Shown here piece by piece: positions 24,275-31,891 of a DNA stretch of 64,000 bases (positions are counted from its first letter, which is position 1; every line of letters begins with the position of its first letter). The stretch covers positions 310,001-374,000 of the forward strand of contig NZ_JALXFV010000002.1 of NCBI RefSeq assembly GCF_023699475.1. Reading direction: 5' to 3'. This DNA is from Halomarina rubra. Its GTDB lineage: Archaea > Halobacteriota > Halobacteria > Halobacteriales > Haloarculaceae. The notes beneath the pieces were generated by a model. It ran no database searches. It saw only the letters and a list, made by a program, of their open reading frames with translations, and had not been told where the DNA came from. Both the position numbers and the translations under genes were made by a program.

Positions 24275-24691
24275 CTACTCCTCAACGACGGTGACGGTCC
24301 CGACCATCCCGCGCCCTTCGTGGGGGAGACAGACGTAGCCGTACGTGCCGGCCACCTCGAACGTGTGTTCGTACGTCTCGCCGGGGGCGACGTTGCCCGC
24401 ACCGCGGTCGACGAACGCGTCGCGCGCGGCCTGCTCGTCCTCGAACCCGCCGGAGGCGAAGTACGTCGCACCGTCGGGGATGGCGTCGTCGTAGGCGGTG
24501 ACGGTGTGGCCCCGCGAGCCACTGTTGCCCCACAGCACCGTCTCGCCGACCTGCACCTCGATGGCGTCGGGTTCGTACGCGTAGTGGGTCATGTCCACGT
24601 CGTACTCGCTGTCGGCGAGGATGGAAGAACAGCCGGCGAGCGACACGGAGGCGGCTCCGGCGGCCGTCGCGAGGAACGTGCGCCGCTTCAT
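24275..24691 (-). CDS. Halocyanin-like blue copper lipoprotein
   Basis: A 138-aa exported small electron carrier. The N-terminus MKRRTFLATAAGAASVSLAG followed by Cys21 combines a twin-arginine motif with a lipobox, so it is secreted folded by Tat and anchored by a lipid on the outer face of the membrane. The type I copper ligands are His62 (SRGHTVTAYDD), Cys121, His124 (YGYVCLPHEG) and Met129 (RGMVG), all present in the correct order. ATG 24691 gives exactly the signal peptide. It could move electrons to a terminal oxidase; no oxidase gene is nearby. Confidence 0.93.
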   Translation of the reverse strand: MKRRTFLATAAGAASVSLAGCSSILADSEYDVDMTHYAYEPDAIEVQVGETVLWGNSGSRGHTVTAYDDAIPDGATYFASGGFEDEQAARDAFVDRGAGNVAPGETYEHTFEVAGTYGYVCLPHEGRGMVGTVTVVEE

Positions 24692-24823
24692 ACGCCCGAC
24701 TAGCCGAGCGCGACGTATAGCCTCCGTGGTTCTCGCGTCTAGCGGTATGCGGTCGACGCGGTGTCGAAGGCGTGACACACCGAACCGAAACGCCCTAACC
24801 CACGCTCGCCCGAGTCGTGGAGT

Positions 24824-25573
24824 ATGCGCCCCCGGTTCGTCGGCCGTTTCGGCATCGCGGACGCGATGACCGTCGTGAACGCCGCCTTGGGGTTCACCGC
24901 CGCGGCCGCGGTCCTCGTCGACCCGGGACTCGCCGCCCGACTCGTCCTCCTCGCCGCCGTCGCCGACGGAGCCGACGGCGTCCTCGCCCGCCGCTACGGC
25001 GGGACCGAGTTCGGCGAGCACCTCGACTCGCTCGCAGACGTCGCCTCCTTTTCGGTCGCCCCCGCGCTGTTCGTCTTCGCCGTCGCCTTCGAGGCGTGGG
25101 GCGAGACGACCGGCACGCTCGTCGCCGGCGGCGTCGCCGCGCTGTTCGTCGCGATGGGCGTCGTCCGCCTCGGTCTCTACACCGTCCACGACCCCGGTGG
25201 CCCCGTCACCGTCGGCGTGCCGACGACGCTCGCCGCGACGGTGCTCGCGGCCGTCTACCTCGCCGGGTACACGAACCCGACCGGGTTGCTCGGCATCACC
25301 GCCGCGTTCGCGTACCTGATGGTCGTCTCGGTTCGCTACCCCGACCTGTACGCCCGCGACGCGCTGGCGATGGGTGCGGTCCAGGCGCTCGCCGTGCTCG
25401 CGCCGACGGCCTTTTCCCGCGTGTTTCCGCGGGCGCTGCTCGTCGCCGCGCTCGCGTACATGTTCCTCGCCCCCGACTTCTACTGGCGTGACCTCGACGC
25501 GACCGAGGAGTCGTCGGCGAACGCGGGCGGGACGCCGACGGAGACCGACGGCGGCCGGCCACCCCGTCGCTGA
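24824..25573 (+). CDS. pssA: Archaetidylserine synthase, CDP-alcohol phosphatidyltransferase family
   Basis: 249 aa with about 7-8 membrane segments. The CDP-alcohol phosphotransferase signature is complete: D48-G-x-D51-G-xx-A55-R56, then G64, D68 and D72 in the stretch ADGADGVLARRYGGTEFGEH and onwards. This form of the enzyme transfers serine to CDP-archaeol. In haloarchaea the pssA product feeds archaetidylethanolamine synthesis and is tied to archaeosortase-dependent lipid anchoring of surface proteins. It starts at ATG 24824, divergent from the halocyanin gene over 132 bp. The last 25 residues are hydrophilic and poorly conserved. Confidence 0.85.
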   Translation: MRPRFVGRFGIADAMTVVNAALGFTAAAAVLVDPGLAARLVLLAAVADGADGVLARRYGGTEFGEHLDSLADVASFSVAPALFVFAVAFEAWGETTGTLVAGGVAALFVAMGVVRLGLYTVHDPGGPVTVGVPTTLAATVLAAVYLAGYTNPTGLLGITAAFAYLMVVSVRYPDLYARDALAMGAVQALAVLAPTAFSRVFPRALLVAALAYMFLAPDFYWRDLDATEESSANAGGTPTETDGGRPPRR

Positions 25574-25677
25574 CGGCGCTGTGTAGTGTTCACCGGGGTC
25601 GACCGGCCGATACACCGCGCGGCGAATCGGGCACCGGAAAGGAAACGCCTTTGAGCGCGACTGTCGGAGTTCACGCC

Positions 25678-26982
25678 ATGAGCGACGGGGATGACGACAC
25701 CGAGGAGACCCCCGACTCCGCCGACGAGGACGCGTCGGAGCCGGTCGCCTCTCCAGAGGAACTCGACGAACAGCTCGACGCGGTCGAGGAGGACCTCGAC
25801 GCAGCCGAAACCGAATCCGACCTCGACGCAGTCGAGAACGACCTCGACGACGTCGAAGCGAAGGTCGAGACGCTACCCGAGGCCGACGACGACGCCGAGG
25901 AGGACCCGAAGGGCGACCTCGAGGACCGCATCTCGGCAGTCCGCGACGGTATCGAGGACCAGCGCGGTCCCTACGGCGAGGACGTCGCCGAGGAACTGGA
26001 GACCGCCGCGGGCACCATCCGGGACACTCGCTGGACCGACACCGGCGAGGGAGCGGTCCGCGAGGCCGTCGACGTGCGTCTGAACGACCTCGACGAGACG
26101 CTCGACGCGAGCGTCGCCACCGCCTCCGGCGACGACCTCGACGCACACGCGGACGCGGTCGAGTCCGCCGCCGAGACGGTCCGTGGTGCCGACCTCGACG
26201 CGGACGACGACGCGGAGACCATCGCCACCCTGCTGGAGACCGCCGAGGGCCTCCAGTCGGACCTCGACGACGCCGAGGAGTGGGACGACCTCACCGTCGT
26301 CGAGCAACTGGACTACCAGGGGTTCTACGACGTGCTCACGGGGAAGAACCGCAAGGACTTCCCGCCCGAACTCTCCGTGGTTCGCATCGCCGAGCGCGAA
26401 CGCGACCCCGAACCCATCCTGCTCGCACTCGACACGTTCGACTCCGAGTTCATGCAGGAGAACTGCATGATGGCGCTCAAGCGCCTCGCACCCCCCGAGG
26501 CGTACGAGGAGATGAACGAGCGCGCCCAGCGCCGCAAGGTCCTCCCCATCGAGGTGCTCGGGAAGATCGGCGACGCGCGCGCGCTCGACACGCTGCTGGA
26601 GTTCATCGAGGGCGACGCCAACCCGCCGCTCCAGCGCGTCGTGCTCCGTGCGGTCGGCTCCATCGGCGACGAGGAGGCGACCCAGACCGTCGCCGACCGA
26701 CTCGTCGCCGAGGACCCAGAGATTCGCTCGAACGCCGCTCGCGCACTCGGTCAGATCGGCGACACGCGCGCCATCGACCCGCTGTCGGACCTGCTCGACG
26801 AGGACGACGACGACTCGGTCCGCACGAGCGCGGCGTGGGCGCTCAACCAGATCGGGACCGAAGAAGCGCTGAAAGCCGCCAGCGAGCACAGCGACGACCG
26901 CTCGTACATCGTCCAGACGGAGGCCGAGAAGGCACGCGACGCGCTCGACGACGACGGCGAACGCGCCGAACCCGCGGCCTGA
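25678..26982 (+). CDS. HEAT-repeat protein with long acidic N-terminal half
   Basis: 434 aa. Residues 1-250 are very acidic (Asp/Glu near 40 percent) with heptad-like Leu/Val spacing typical of coiled coils (EELDEQLDAVEEDLDAAETE, SDLDAVENDLDDVEAKVETL). Residues ~260-425 form HEAT/PBS-lyase-type repeats: DTLLEFIEGDANPPLQRVVL, RAVGSIGDEEATQTVADRLV, RSNAARALGQIGDTRAIDPL and SAAWALNQIGTEEALKAASE. Such repeats bind other proteins or act as phycobilin-lyase-like scaffolds; no enzyme motif is present. ATG 25678 is preferred over the TTG at 25651 by codon type and composition. Function unknown; common in haloarchaea. Confidence 0.82.
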   Translation: MSDGDDDTEETPDSADEDASEPVASPEELDEQLDAVEEDLDAAETESDLDAVENDLDDVEAKVETLPEADDDAEEDPKGDLEDRISAVRDGIEDQRGPYGEDVAEELETAAGTIRDTRWTDTGEGAVREAVDVRLNDLDETLDASVATASGDDLDAHADAVESAAETVRGADLDADDDAETIATLLETAEGLQSDLDDAEEWDDLTVVEQLDYQGFYDVLTGKNRKDFPPELSVVRIAERERDPEPILLALDTFDSEFMQENCMMALKRLAPPEAYEEMNERAQRRKVLPIEVLGKIGDARALDTLLEFIEGDANPPLQRVVLRAVGSIGDEEATQTVADRLVAEDPEIRSNAARALGQIGDTRAIDPLSDLLDEDDDDSVRTSAAWALNQIGTEEALKAASEHSDDRSYIVQTEAEKARDALDDDGERAEPAA

Positions 26983-27036
26983 CACTCGGACACCCGTTCC
27001 GGACCTTTTTACTCTAGTACCGGGCCAACGCGCTGC

Positions 27037-28710
27037 GTGAACCGCCGAACAGTCGCGCTACTGCTCGTCGTCTGCCTCACAGCGGCAGCGCTCCCGCCCG
27101 TGACGGCCGACGTGACGCCCCTCCCCTCGCCCGAAGGTCAGTCGCCCTCACCGGCCGACCGTTCCCCCGCGCTCGTCGGCGTCCACCCGAACCCGGTCGC
27201 CGAGGGCGACGTCGGGGAGTTCCTCGTCGTCCACGTTCCCGAGGGGGTCGACCTCCGGGACTACCGCGTCTGCGACGACGAAGGCTGTCTTGCGCCCGAA
27301 CGGGACGCGAGCGGCCGGGTCGTTGTGGCGGCCGCTCCCGACCGCGTTCGGGGGGTGGTCGACTCGCCGGTCGTCGCCGCGACGGGCGACCTCTCGCTGG
27401 CCAACGGCGGCGAACGACTCGAACTGCGAGCGGGCGAGCACGTCGTCGGGACCATCCGCTACGAGGACGCCCCCGAAGCCGAGACATACCGGCGGTCCAA
27501 GACCACCGAGCGCACGGCCACGAGTACGCGCTGGCGGTGGGTCCCACTCGGCGCGAGCGACTACGACGTCGCGTCGACACGAGACGCGAACGTGACGGCG
27601 TTCGCCCTCCCGGACGCGCCCGACGTGGTGACCGAGACGCTCGCGCGGGCCGACGAGCGCCTCCTGCTGGCGGGCTACACGCTCACCTCCTCGCGGGTCA
27701 CCGAGGCACTCCTCGCCGCCCACCGTCGCGGTGTCGCCGTCCGCGTGCTGGTCGAGGGCGGTCCGGTCGGAGGCATCCCCCGCGCCGAAGCCCGTGTCCT
27801 CGACCGACTCGTCGGCGAGGGCGTTCCCGTCCGCGTCGTCGACGGTCCATACGCGCGCTACGACTACCACCACTCGAAGTACGCCGTCGCCGACGACCGG
27901 GCGCTCGTCCTGACCGAGAACTGGAAACCAGCCGGAACCGGCGGAAACTCCTCGCGCGGGTGGGGGGCCGTCGTCCGCGACGCGAGCGTCGCCGACCGCC
28001 TCGCCGCGACGTTCGTCGGGGACTTCCGGTGGCGAGCGGCCCGGACCTGGAGTTCGTTCCGTGAGGACCGGTCGTTCGAGGCGAGTACACCCACCGACGG
28101 GTCGTTCCCGCGGCAGTTCGACCCCGCGACGCTCAGCGCGGATCGGGTCCGACTGCTCGTCGCCCCGGACAACGCCGAGTCCGGCGTCCGTTCGCTCCTC
28201 CGGAACGCCAGCGACTCGGTCGACGTCGTCCAGATGGGCCTCGGCGGACCGGACGGCCCGTTCACCCGGGAACTCGTCGCGGCCGCCGAGCGAGGCGTCG
28301 AGGTGCGCGTCCTCCTCTCCGGGACGTGGTACGTCCGCGAGGAGGACCGGGCGCTCGCCGACCGCCTGAACGCTCGCGCGGAGCGGGGGGACCTACCGCT
28401 GACGGTCCGACTCGCCGACGCGAACGGAGCGTTCGAGAAGATTCACGCGAAGGGTGCGGTCGTCGACGGCGAGCACGTCGTCGTCGGGAGTCTGAACTGG
28501 AATCCCCACGCCGCCCGCGAGAACCGAGAAGTCGCACTCGTCCTCTCGGGCGACGAGGTCGGCGACTACTACGGCGCGGTGTTCGCGAGCGACTGGCGCG
28601 GCGACGGTGCCGTCGGTAGCGAGCGCGTCCCGGTCGGCGCGCTGGTGGCGCTCGTCGCTGGCGTGCTCGTGGTGCTGGCGGTCGCTCGCCGGTTCGAGTT
28701 CGAGCGGTGA
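27037..28710 (+). CDS. Secreted, membrane-anchored phospholipase D-like protein
   Basis: 557 aa, GTG start. The N-terminal signal peptide is MNRRTVALLLVVCLTAAALP followed by PVTAD. Residues ~45-150 resemble a lamin-tail-like domain (VGVHPNPVAEGDVGEFLVVH, a fold used for binding and often fused to secreted nucleases). Two HKD half-sites follow: YHHSKYAVADDRALVLTENW near 278 and KIHAKGAVVDGEHVVVGSLN near 469, together forming one PLD active site. A hydrophobic segment at ~530-550 (VGALVALVAGVLVVLAVARR) anchors the C-terminus, so the enzyme faces outward. It may cut phospholipid or nucleic acid; the family cannot be resolved further by eye. Confidence 0.85.
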   Translation: MNRRTVALLLVVCLTAAALPPVTADVTPLPSPEGQSPSPADRSPALVGVHPNPVAEGDVGEFLVVHVPEGVDLRDYRVCDDEGCLAPERDASGRVVVAAAPDRVRGVVDSPVVAATGDLSLANGGERLELRAGEHVVGTIRYEDAPEAETYRRSKTTERTATSTRWRWVPLGASDYDVASTRDANVTAFALPDAPDVVTETLARADERLLLAGYTLTSSRVTEALLAAHRRGVAVRVLVEGGPVGGIPRAEARVLDRLVGEGVPVRVVDGPYARYDYHHSKYAVADDRALVLTENWKPAGTGGNSSRGWGAVVRDASVADRLAATFVGDFRWRAARTWSSFREDRSFEASTPTDGSFPRQFDPATLSADRVRLLVAPDNAESGVRSLLRNASDSVDVVQMGLGGPDGPFTRELVAAAERGVEVRVLLSGTWYVREEDRALADRLNARAERGDLPLTVRLADANGAFEKIHAKGAVVDGEHVVVGSLNWNPHAARENREVALVLSGDEVGDYYGAVFASDWRGDGAVGSERVPVGALVALVAGVLVVLAVARRFEFER

Positions 28711-28746
28711 GAAGTGGAGGCGGAGCCGTCGTATCGTGCGCCCGGT

Positions 28747-30648
28747 TCAGTCGCGCAGCAGCGTCGAGCGGAGGTCTTCGTCGATGTCGGCTTCGGCCAT
28801 CTTCTCGACGAGCGCGTCGAGCACCTGCTCGCGCTTGCCCGAGACGAACTTGATGGAGCCGACGACGAGGTGGCCGCCACCCGAGACGCCCGCGCCGGGG
28901 TGTTCGTCGGTCAACTGCGTGACCATCTCGGGGATGTCGAGTCGGACGCCGTCACTGCGGAGGACGGCGAAGTCCGGCCCGAAGCCGATGGTGATGACGG
29001 GGTCGCCGTCGTGCTCGCGGACCTTGTGGTCGTGGACCGCGCCCGTGGTCTTGCCCGGAGCGGGGTAGGTGAAGCGGTGGGCGTGGTTCTCCACGTCGAC
29101 GCGATAGAGGTTCGCGCCGTTGGCGAGCTCCTCGCTCTCGGTGTGGGGCAGGGTCACGTCGAGTTGGCGGTCCCGGTCGCGCTCGGCGTGACTCGCGAGG
29201 AACTCGACGATGTCGCGGTGGCGCTGGTCGTCGTCGCAGTCGACGTTGAGCACGTCGTCGACGAGGCCGCTGCCGTCGTTGTACCGCAGCCAGAACGCGG
29301 CGTAGTCGAGCGCCTCGCCGATGTCTTCCAGGTCGTCCTCGTCGTAGCCCGCCTCGTCGGCGAGTGCGATGTACTCGTCCATCACTTCCGCGCGCGAGCG
29401 GTCACAGAGACCGGCGACGGCGGGGACGTGACGGACCTCCTCGGTCACGTCGGGGTCGATCATCCGCGCGAGTTCGACGCACATCATGCCGGTCGTGATG
29501 CGGTAGTCCTCGTCGTGGAGGTACGGGTTGACGTGCTCGTCGAGGTACGGTTCGACGGCCTCGGGGTCGGGGTGGTGGTGGTCGAGGACGACGATGGGCA
29601 TGTCGTACTCCGACAGCGTCCGGTAGGCGGGCGTGTCCTCCTCGGTCGACCCGTTGTCGAGCATGAGGAGGAGGGGGAGCTTCTGGCCGTGGCGCTCCTG
29701 GTCTTCCAGCGCGTAGTTCAGGTCACGCGTGACGTCCTCCATCTCGTAGAACGGAGCCTTCGACGGCAGTCGCCGGAGGTGGTGGCGGGTCTCGCCGGGG
29801 TCGACGTGGACCGACTGGACGTAGCGAGCGAGCGCGTACTGGAGCGGCACCGCCGCACACATCCCGTCGCCGTCGGCGTGATGGCGCATCCGGATGGGTC
29901 GGCCGTCGAGGACGGCGCGCTTGAGCGTCGCCGCGACCGATTCGAGGTCCTCGCGGACCGGTTCGAACGCCTCCCACTCGACGAGCGGGTCGGGCGTCGC
30001 GGGCTGGGCGGCCTCCTCGAGCGCCGCGTCGAGGTCGGTGGCCGCTGCCTCGTCGGTGTCGGTGTCGAGGGACTCGACCTCGACCTGGAGCGAACCGTTG
30101 CGCGACTCGACCTCGCCGACGACGGTCACGAGGTCGTCGATCTCGACGTCGGGGTACGCGCGAACGCCGGCCTCCTCGAACGCCGCACACGGAACGATGC
30201 CGCCCGCGTCGCGGAGGTGGAAGACGGTGGGACCGGCGGTCTGGCGAATCTGGACGACGGTGCCGGTCAGGCGGACCGCGTTGCCGACCTTGTCGTCGAG
30301 TTCGTCGACGGTCGCGTCGTTCTCCGGGCCGACGGCCTCGGTGGTGTAGTCGGCCGGGCTGGCCTCGCTGAAGCTGAGGTCGCCGTTCTCACGGACCTCG
30401 TCGAGGTGGACGATGAACGAGTCGCCGACGTCGTAGTCGCCGTCGAGGACCGACTCGTGGACGAGGCCGGAGACGTGGTCCGAGAGGTCGACGAAGACGC
30501 CGTAGGGGACGACGCCGTTGACCGTGGCGTGGTAGTTCGCGTCGACTTCGACGGCGTCGACGGTGCAGTCTGGTGCGAGGTCGTAGACGACCGTGGAGGA
30601 GGTAGAACTGCCGTCCGCATCGGACGAATCCGCGTACGTGGGTGGCAT
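28747..30648 (-). CDS. DHH-family RecJ-like nuclease with S1 and OB-fold domains
   Basis: A 633-aa cytoplasmic protein. An S1 RNA-binding domain spans ~residues 30-95 (ATVNGVVPYGVFVDLSDHVS). A second OB-fold spans ~110-175 (LTGTVVQIRQTAGPTVFHLR). The DHH phosphoesterase domain begins near 250 with MRHHADGDGMCAAVPLQYAL and has the hallmark DHHHPDPEAV near 354. The C-terminus carries a DHHA1-like GVSGGGHLVVGSIKF. All metal motifs are intact, so this is expected to be an active Mn-dependent single-strand DNA or RNA exonuclease. It is transcribed divergently from the JAMM gene, sharing a 196-bp intergenic region. Confidence 0.88.
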   Translation of the reverse strand: MPPTYADSSDADGSSTSSTVVYDLAPDCTVDAVEVDANYHATVNGVVPYGVFVDLSDHVSGLVHESVLDGDYDVGDSFIVHLDEVRENGDLSFSEASPADYTTEAVGPENDATVDELDDKVGNAVRLTGTVVQIRQTAGPTVFHLRDAGGIVPCAAFEEAGVRAYPDVEIDDLVTVVGEVESRNGSLQVEVESLDTDTDEAAATDLDAALEEAAQPATPDPLVEWEAFEPVREDLESVAATLKRAVLDGRPIRMRHHADGDGMCAAVPLQYALARYVQSVHVDPGETRHHLRRLPSKAPFYEMEDVTRDLNYALEDQERHGQKLPLLLMLDNGSTEEDTPAYRTLSEYDMPIVVLDHHHPDPEAVEPYLDEHVNPYLHDEDYRITTGMMCVELARMIDPDVTEEVRHVPAVAGLCDRSRAEVMDEYIALADEAGYDEDDLEDIGEALDYAAFWLRYNDGSGLVDDVLNVDCDDDQRHRDIVEFLASHAERDRDRQLDVTLPHTESEELANGANLYRVDVENHAHRFTYPAPGKTTGAVHDHKVREHDGDPVITIGFGPDFAVLRSDGVRLDIPEMVTQLTDEHPGAGVSGGGHLVVGSIKFVSGKREQVLDALVEKMAEADIDEDLRSTLLRD

Positions 30649-30844
30649 TGAGGAGGGTTCGGACCCGGTCGGTTTTAAGCGTTGGCAAGCACGCTCGCGA
30701 GCGGGCGCGCTGGCGACTCGGGGGCGGTCGTCGCCCGGAGCGACGCGCTGGACGGTGAACCGGTCGCCGCCGGCAGCGAACGACGGTCGACCAGGGGTCA
30801 CCCGTTCCGGAACCCGTATATGAAAACCCCACGTCGGTTCGGCT

Positions 30845-31363
30845 ATGCGGCTGTTCCGGTCGAGCGGCGTCGTCGGTATCGCGGAGTCGACGCTGGACTT
30901 CGCGCTGGAGGCGTCCGCACAGACCCACCCCAACGAGTACATGGGACTGCTCCGCGGCGAGGACGCCCGCTCGCTCGGTCTCGACGAGGATGGGACGGTC
31001 ATCACCGACGTGCTGGTCATCCCCGGCACCGAGTCGAACCCGGTGAGCGCCACCGTCAAGACCAGCATGATCCCCAACGACATGCGCGCGCAGGGGTCGG
31101 TCCACTCCCACCCCAACGGCGTACTCCGGCCGAGCGACGCCGACCTCGCGACGTTCGGGAAGGGGACCGTCCACATCATCATCGGCGCGCCGTACGGTCC
31201 CGACGACTGGGAGGCGTTCGACCAGGAGGGGCGGGTTCGCGACCTCCGGGTCATCGACGTCGACATCCCCGACCGCGAGGAGCGGTTCTTCGACTTCACA
31301 CAGGAGGACATCGACGCCGAGTTGGGTTACGACCTCTACGACGACCCGGAGGACGAGCGATGA
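30845..31363 (+). CDS. JAMM/MPN+ metalloprotease, desampylase-like
   Basis: A 172-aa zinc isopeptidase of the JAB1/MPN/Mov34 family. The active-site set is complete: Glu31 (NEYMGLLRG), His87-Ser-His89-Pro (GSVHSHPNG), Ser97 and Asp100 (RPSDADL). In haloarchaea such enzymes (HvJAMM group) remove SAMP ubiquitin-like modifiers from target proteins. It overlaps the FAD synthase gene by 4 bp (ATGA) and is divergent from an S1/DHH nuclease. Substrate specificity towards SAMP conjugates is inferred from family membership. Confidence 0.87.
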   Translation: MRLFRSSGVVGIAESTLDFALEASAQTHPNEYMGLLRGEDARSLGLDEDGTVITDVLVIPGTESNPVSATVKTSMIPNDMRAQGSVHSHPNGVLRPSDADLATFGKGTVHIIIGAPYGPDDWEAFDQEGRVRDLRVIDVDIPDREERFFDFTQEDIDAELGYDLYDDPEDER

Positions 31364-31812
31364 CCGACCGAGGCGACGACCACGCACGCGGGGAGTCGCG
31401 GGTCGTCGCACAGGGCACCTTCGACATCCTCCACCCGGGCCACGTCCACTACCTGCGGGAGGCCGCCGCGTTCGGCGAACTCCACGTCATCATCGCCCGC
31501 CGCGAGAACGTCACCCACAAACCGAAACCCATCGTCCCCGACGAGCAACGACGGCGGATGGTCGAAGCGCTCGACCCCGTCGCCGAGGCCCACCTCGGGC
31601 ACCGCGAGGACATCTTCGTCCCCATCGAGCAGATCCAGCCCTCGGTCATCGTCCTCGGCCACGACCAGCACCACGACGACGACGCCATCGCGGCCGCGCT
31701 CGAAGACCGGGGTATCGACTGTGTTGTCCGCCGGGCCTCCGCACTCGAAGCCGACGACGCGCTGTACTCGACGGGCGACATCATCGAGCGCGTCTGCGAG
31801 GAGCGCTGCTGA
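31360..31812 (+). CDS. ribL: FAD synthase (RibL family cytidylyltransferase-fold)
   Basis: A 150-aa nucleotidyltransferase that adenylates FMN to FAD in archaea. The nucleotide-binding motif is [18 protein letters not shown] with His25-x-x-His28 of the HxGH type, and the C-terminal signature is [10 protein letters not shown], equivalent to ISTT. The conserved [11 protein letters not shown] segment lies near residue 50. ATG 31360 overlaps the stop of the JAMM gene, so the two are cotranslated. A lumazine synthase gene for riboflavin (ribH) lies 3 kb away at 34929-35330, but the two are not in one operon. Confidence 0.88.
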   Translation: MTDRGDDHARGESRVVAQGTFDILHPGHVHYLREAAAFGELHVIIARRENVTHKPKPIVPDEQRRRMVEALDPVAEAHLGHREDIFVPIEQIQPSVIVLGHDQHHDDDAIAAALEDRGIDCVVRRASALEADDALYSTGDIIERVCEERC

Positions 31813-31829
31813 ACGACACCACTATTGAC

Positions 31830-31855
31830 ATAGATATTACAGAACGGCAGTTCTG
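31830..31855 (+). promoter_or_regulatory. TATA-like box followed by a CAGAAC/GTTCTG palindrome
   Basis: TAGATATTA (31831-31839) is directly followed by CAGAAC-GGCA-GTTCTG (31840-31855), a perfect 6-bp inverted repeat with a 4-nt spacer. The peptidase ATG is 36 bp further on. A repressor bound here would block the promoter of the S9 peptidase gene. The palindrome is seen directly; the role is inferred. Confidence 0.4.
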
Positions 31856-31891
31856 GAAACCACTAAGGGGCGTCTCTCCGACGCGTGAGCA

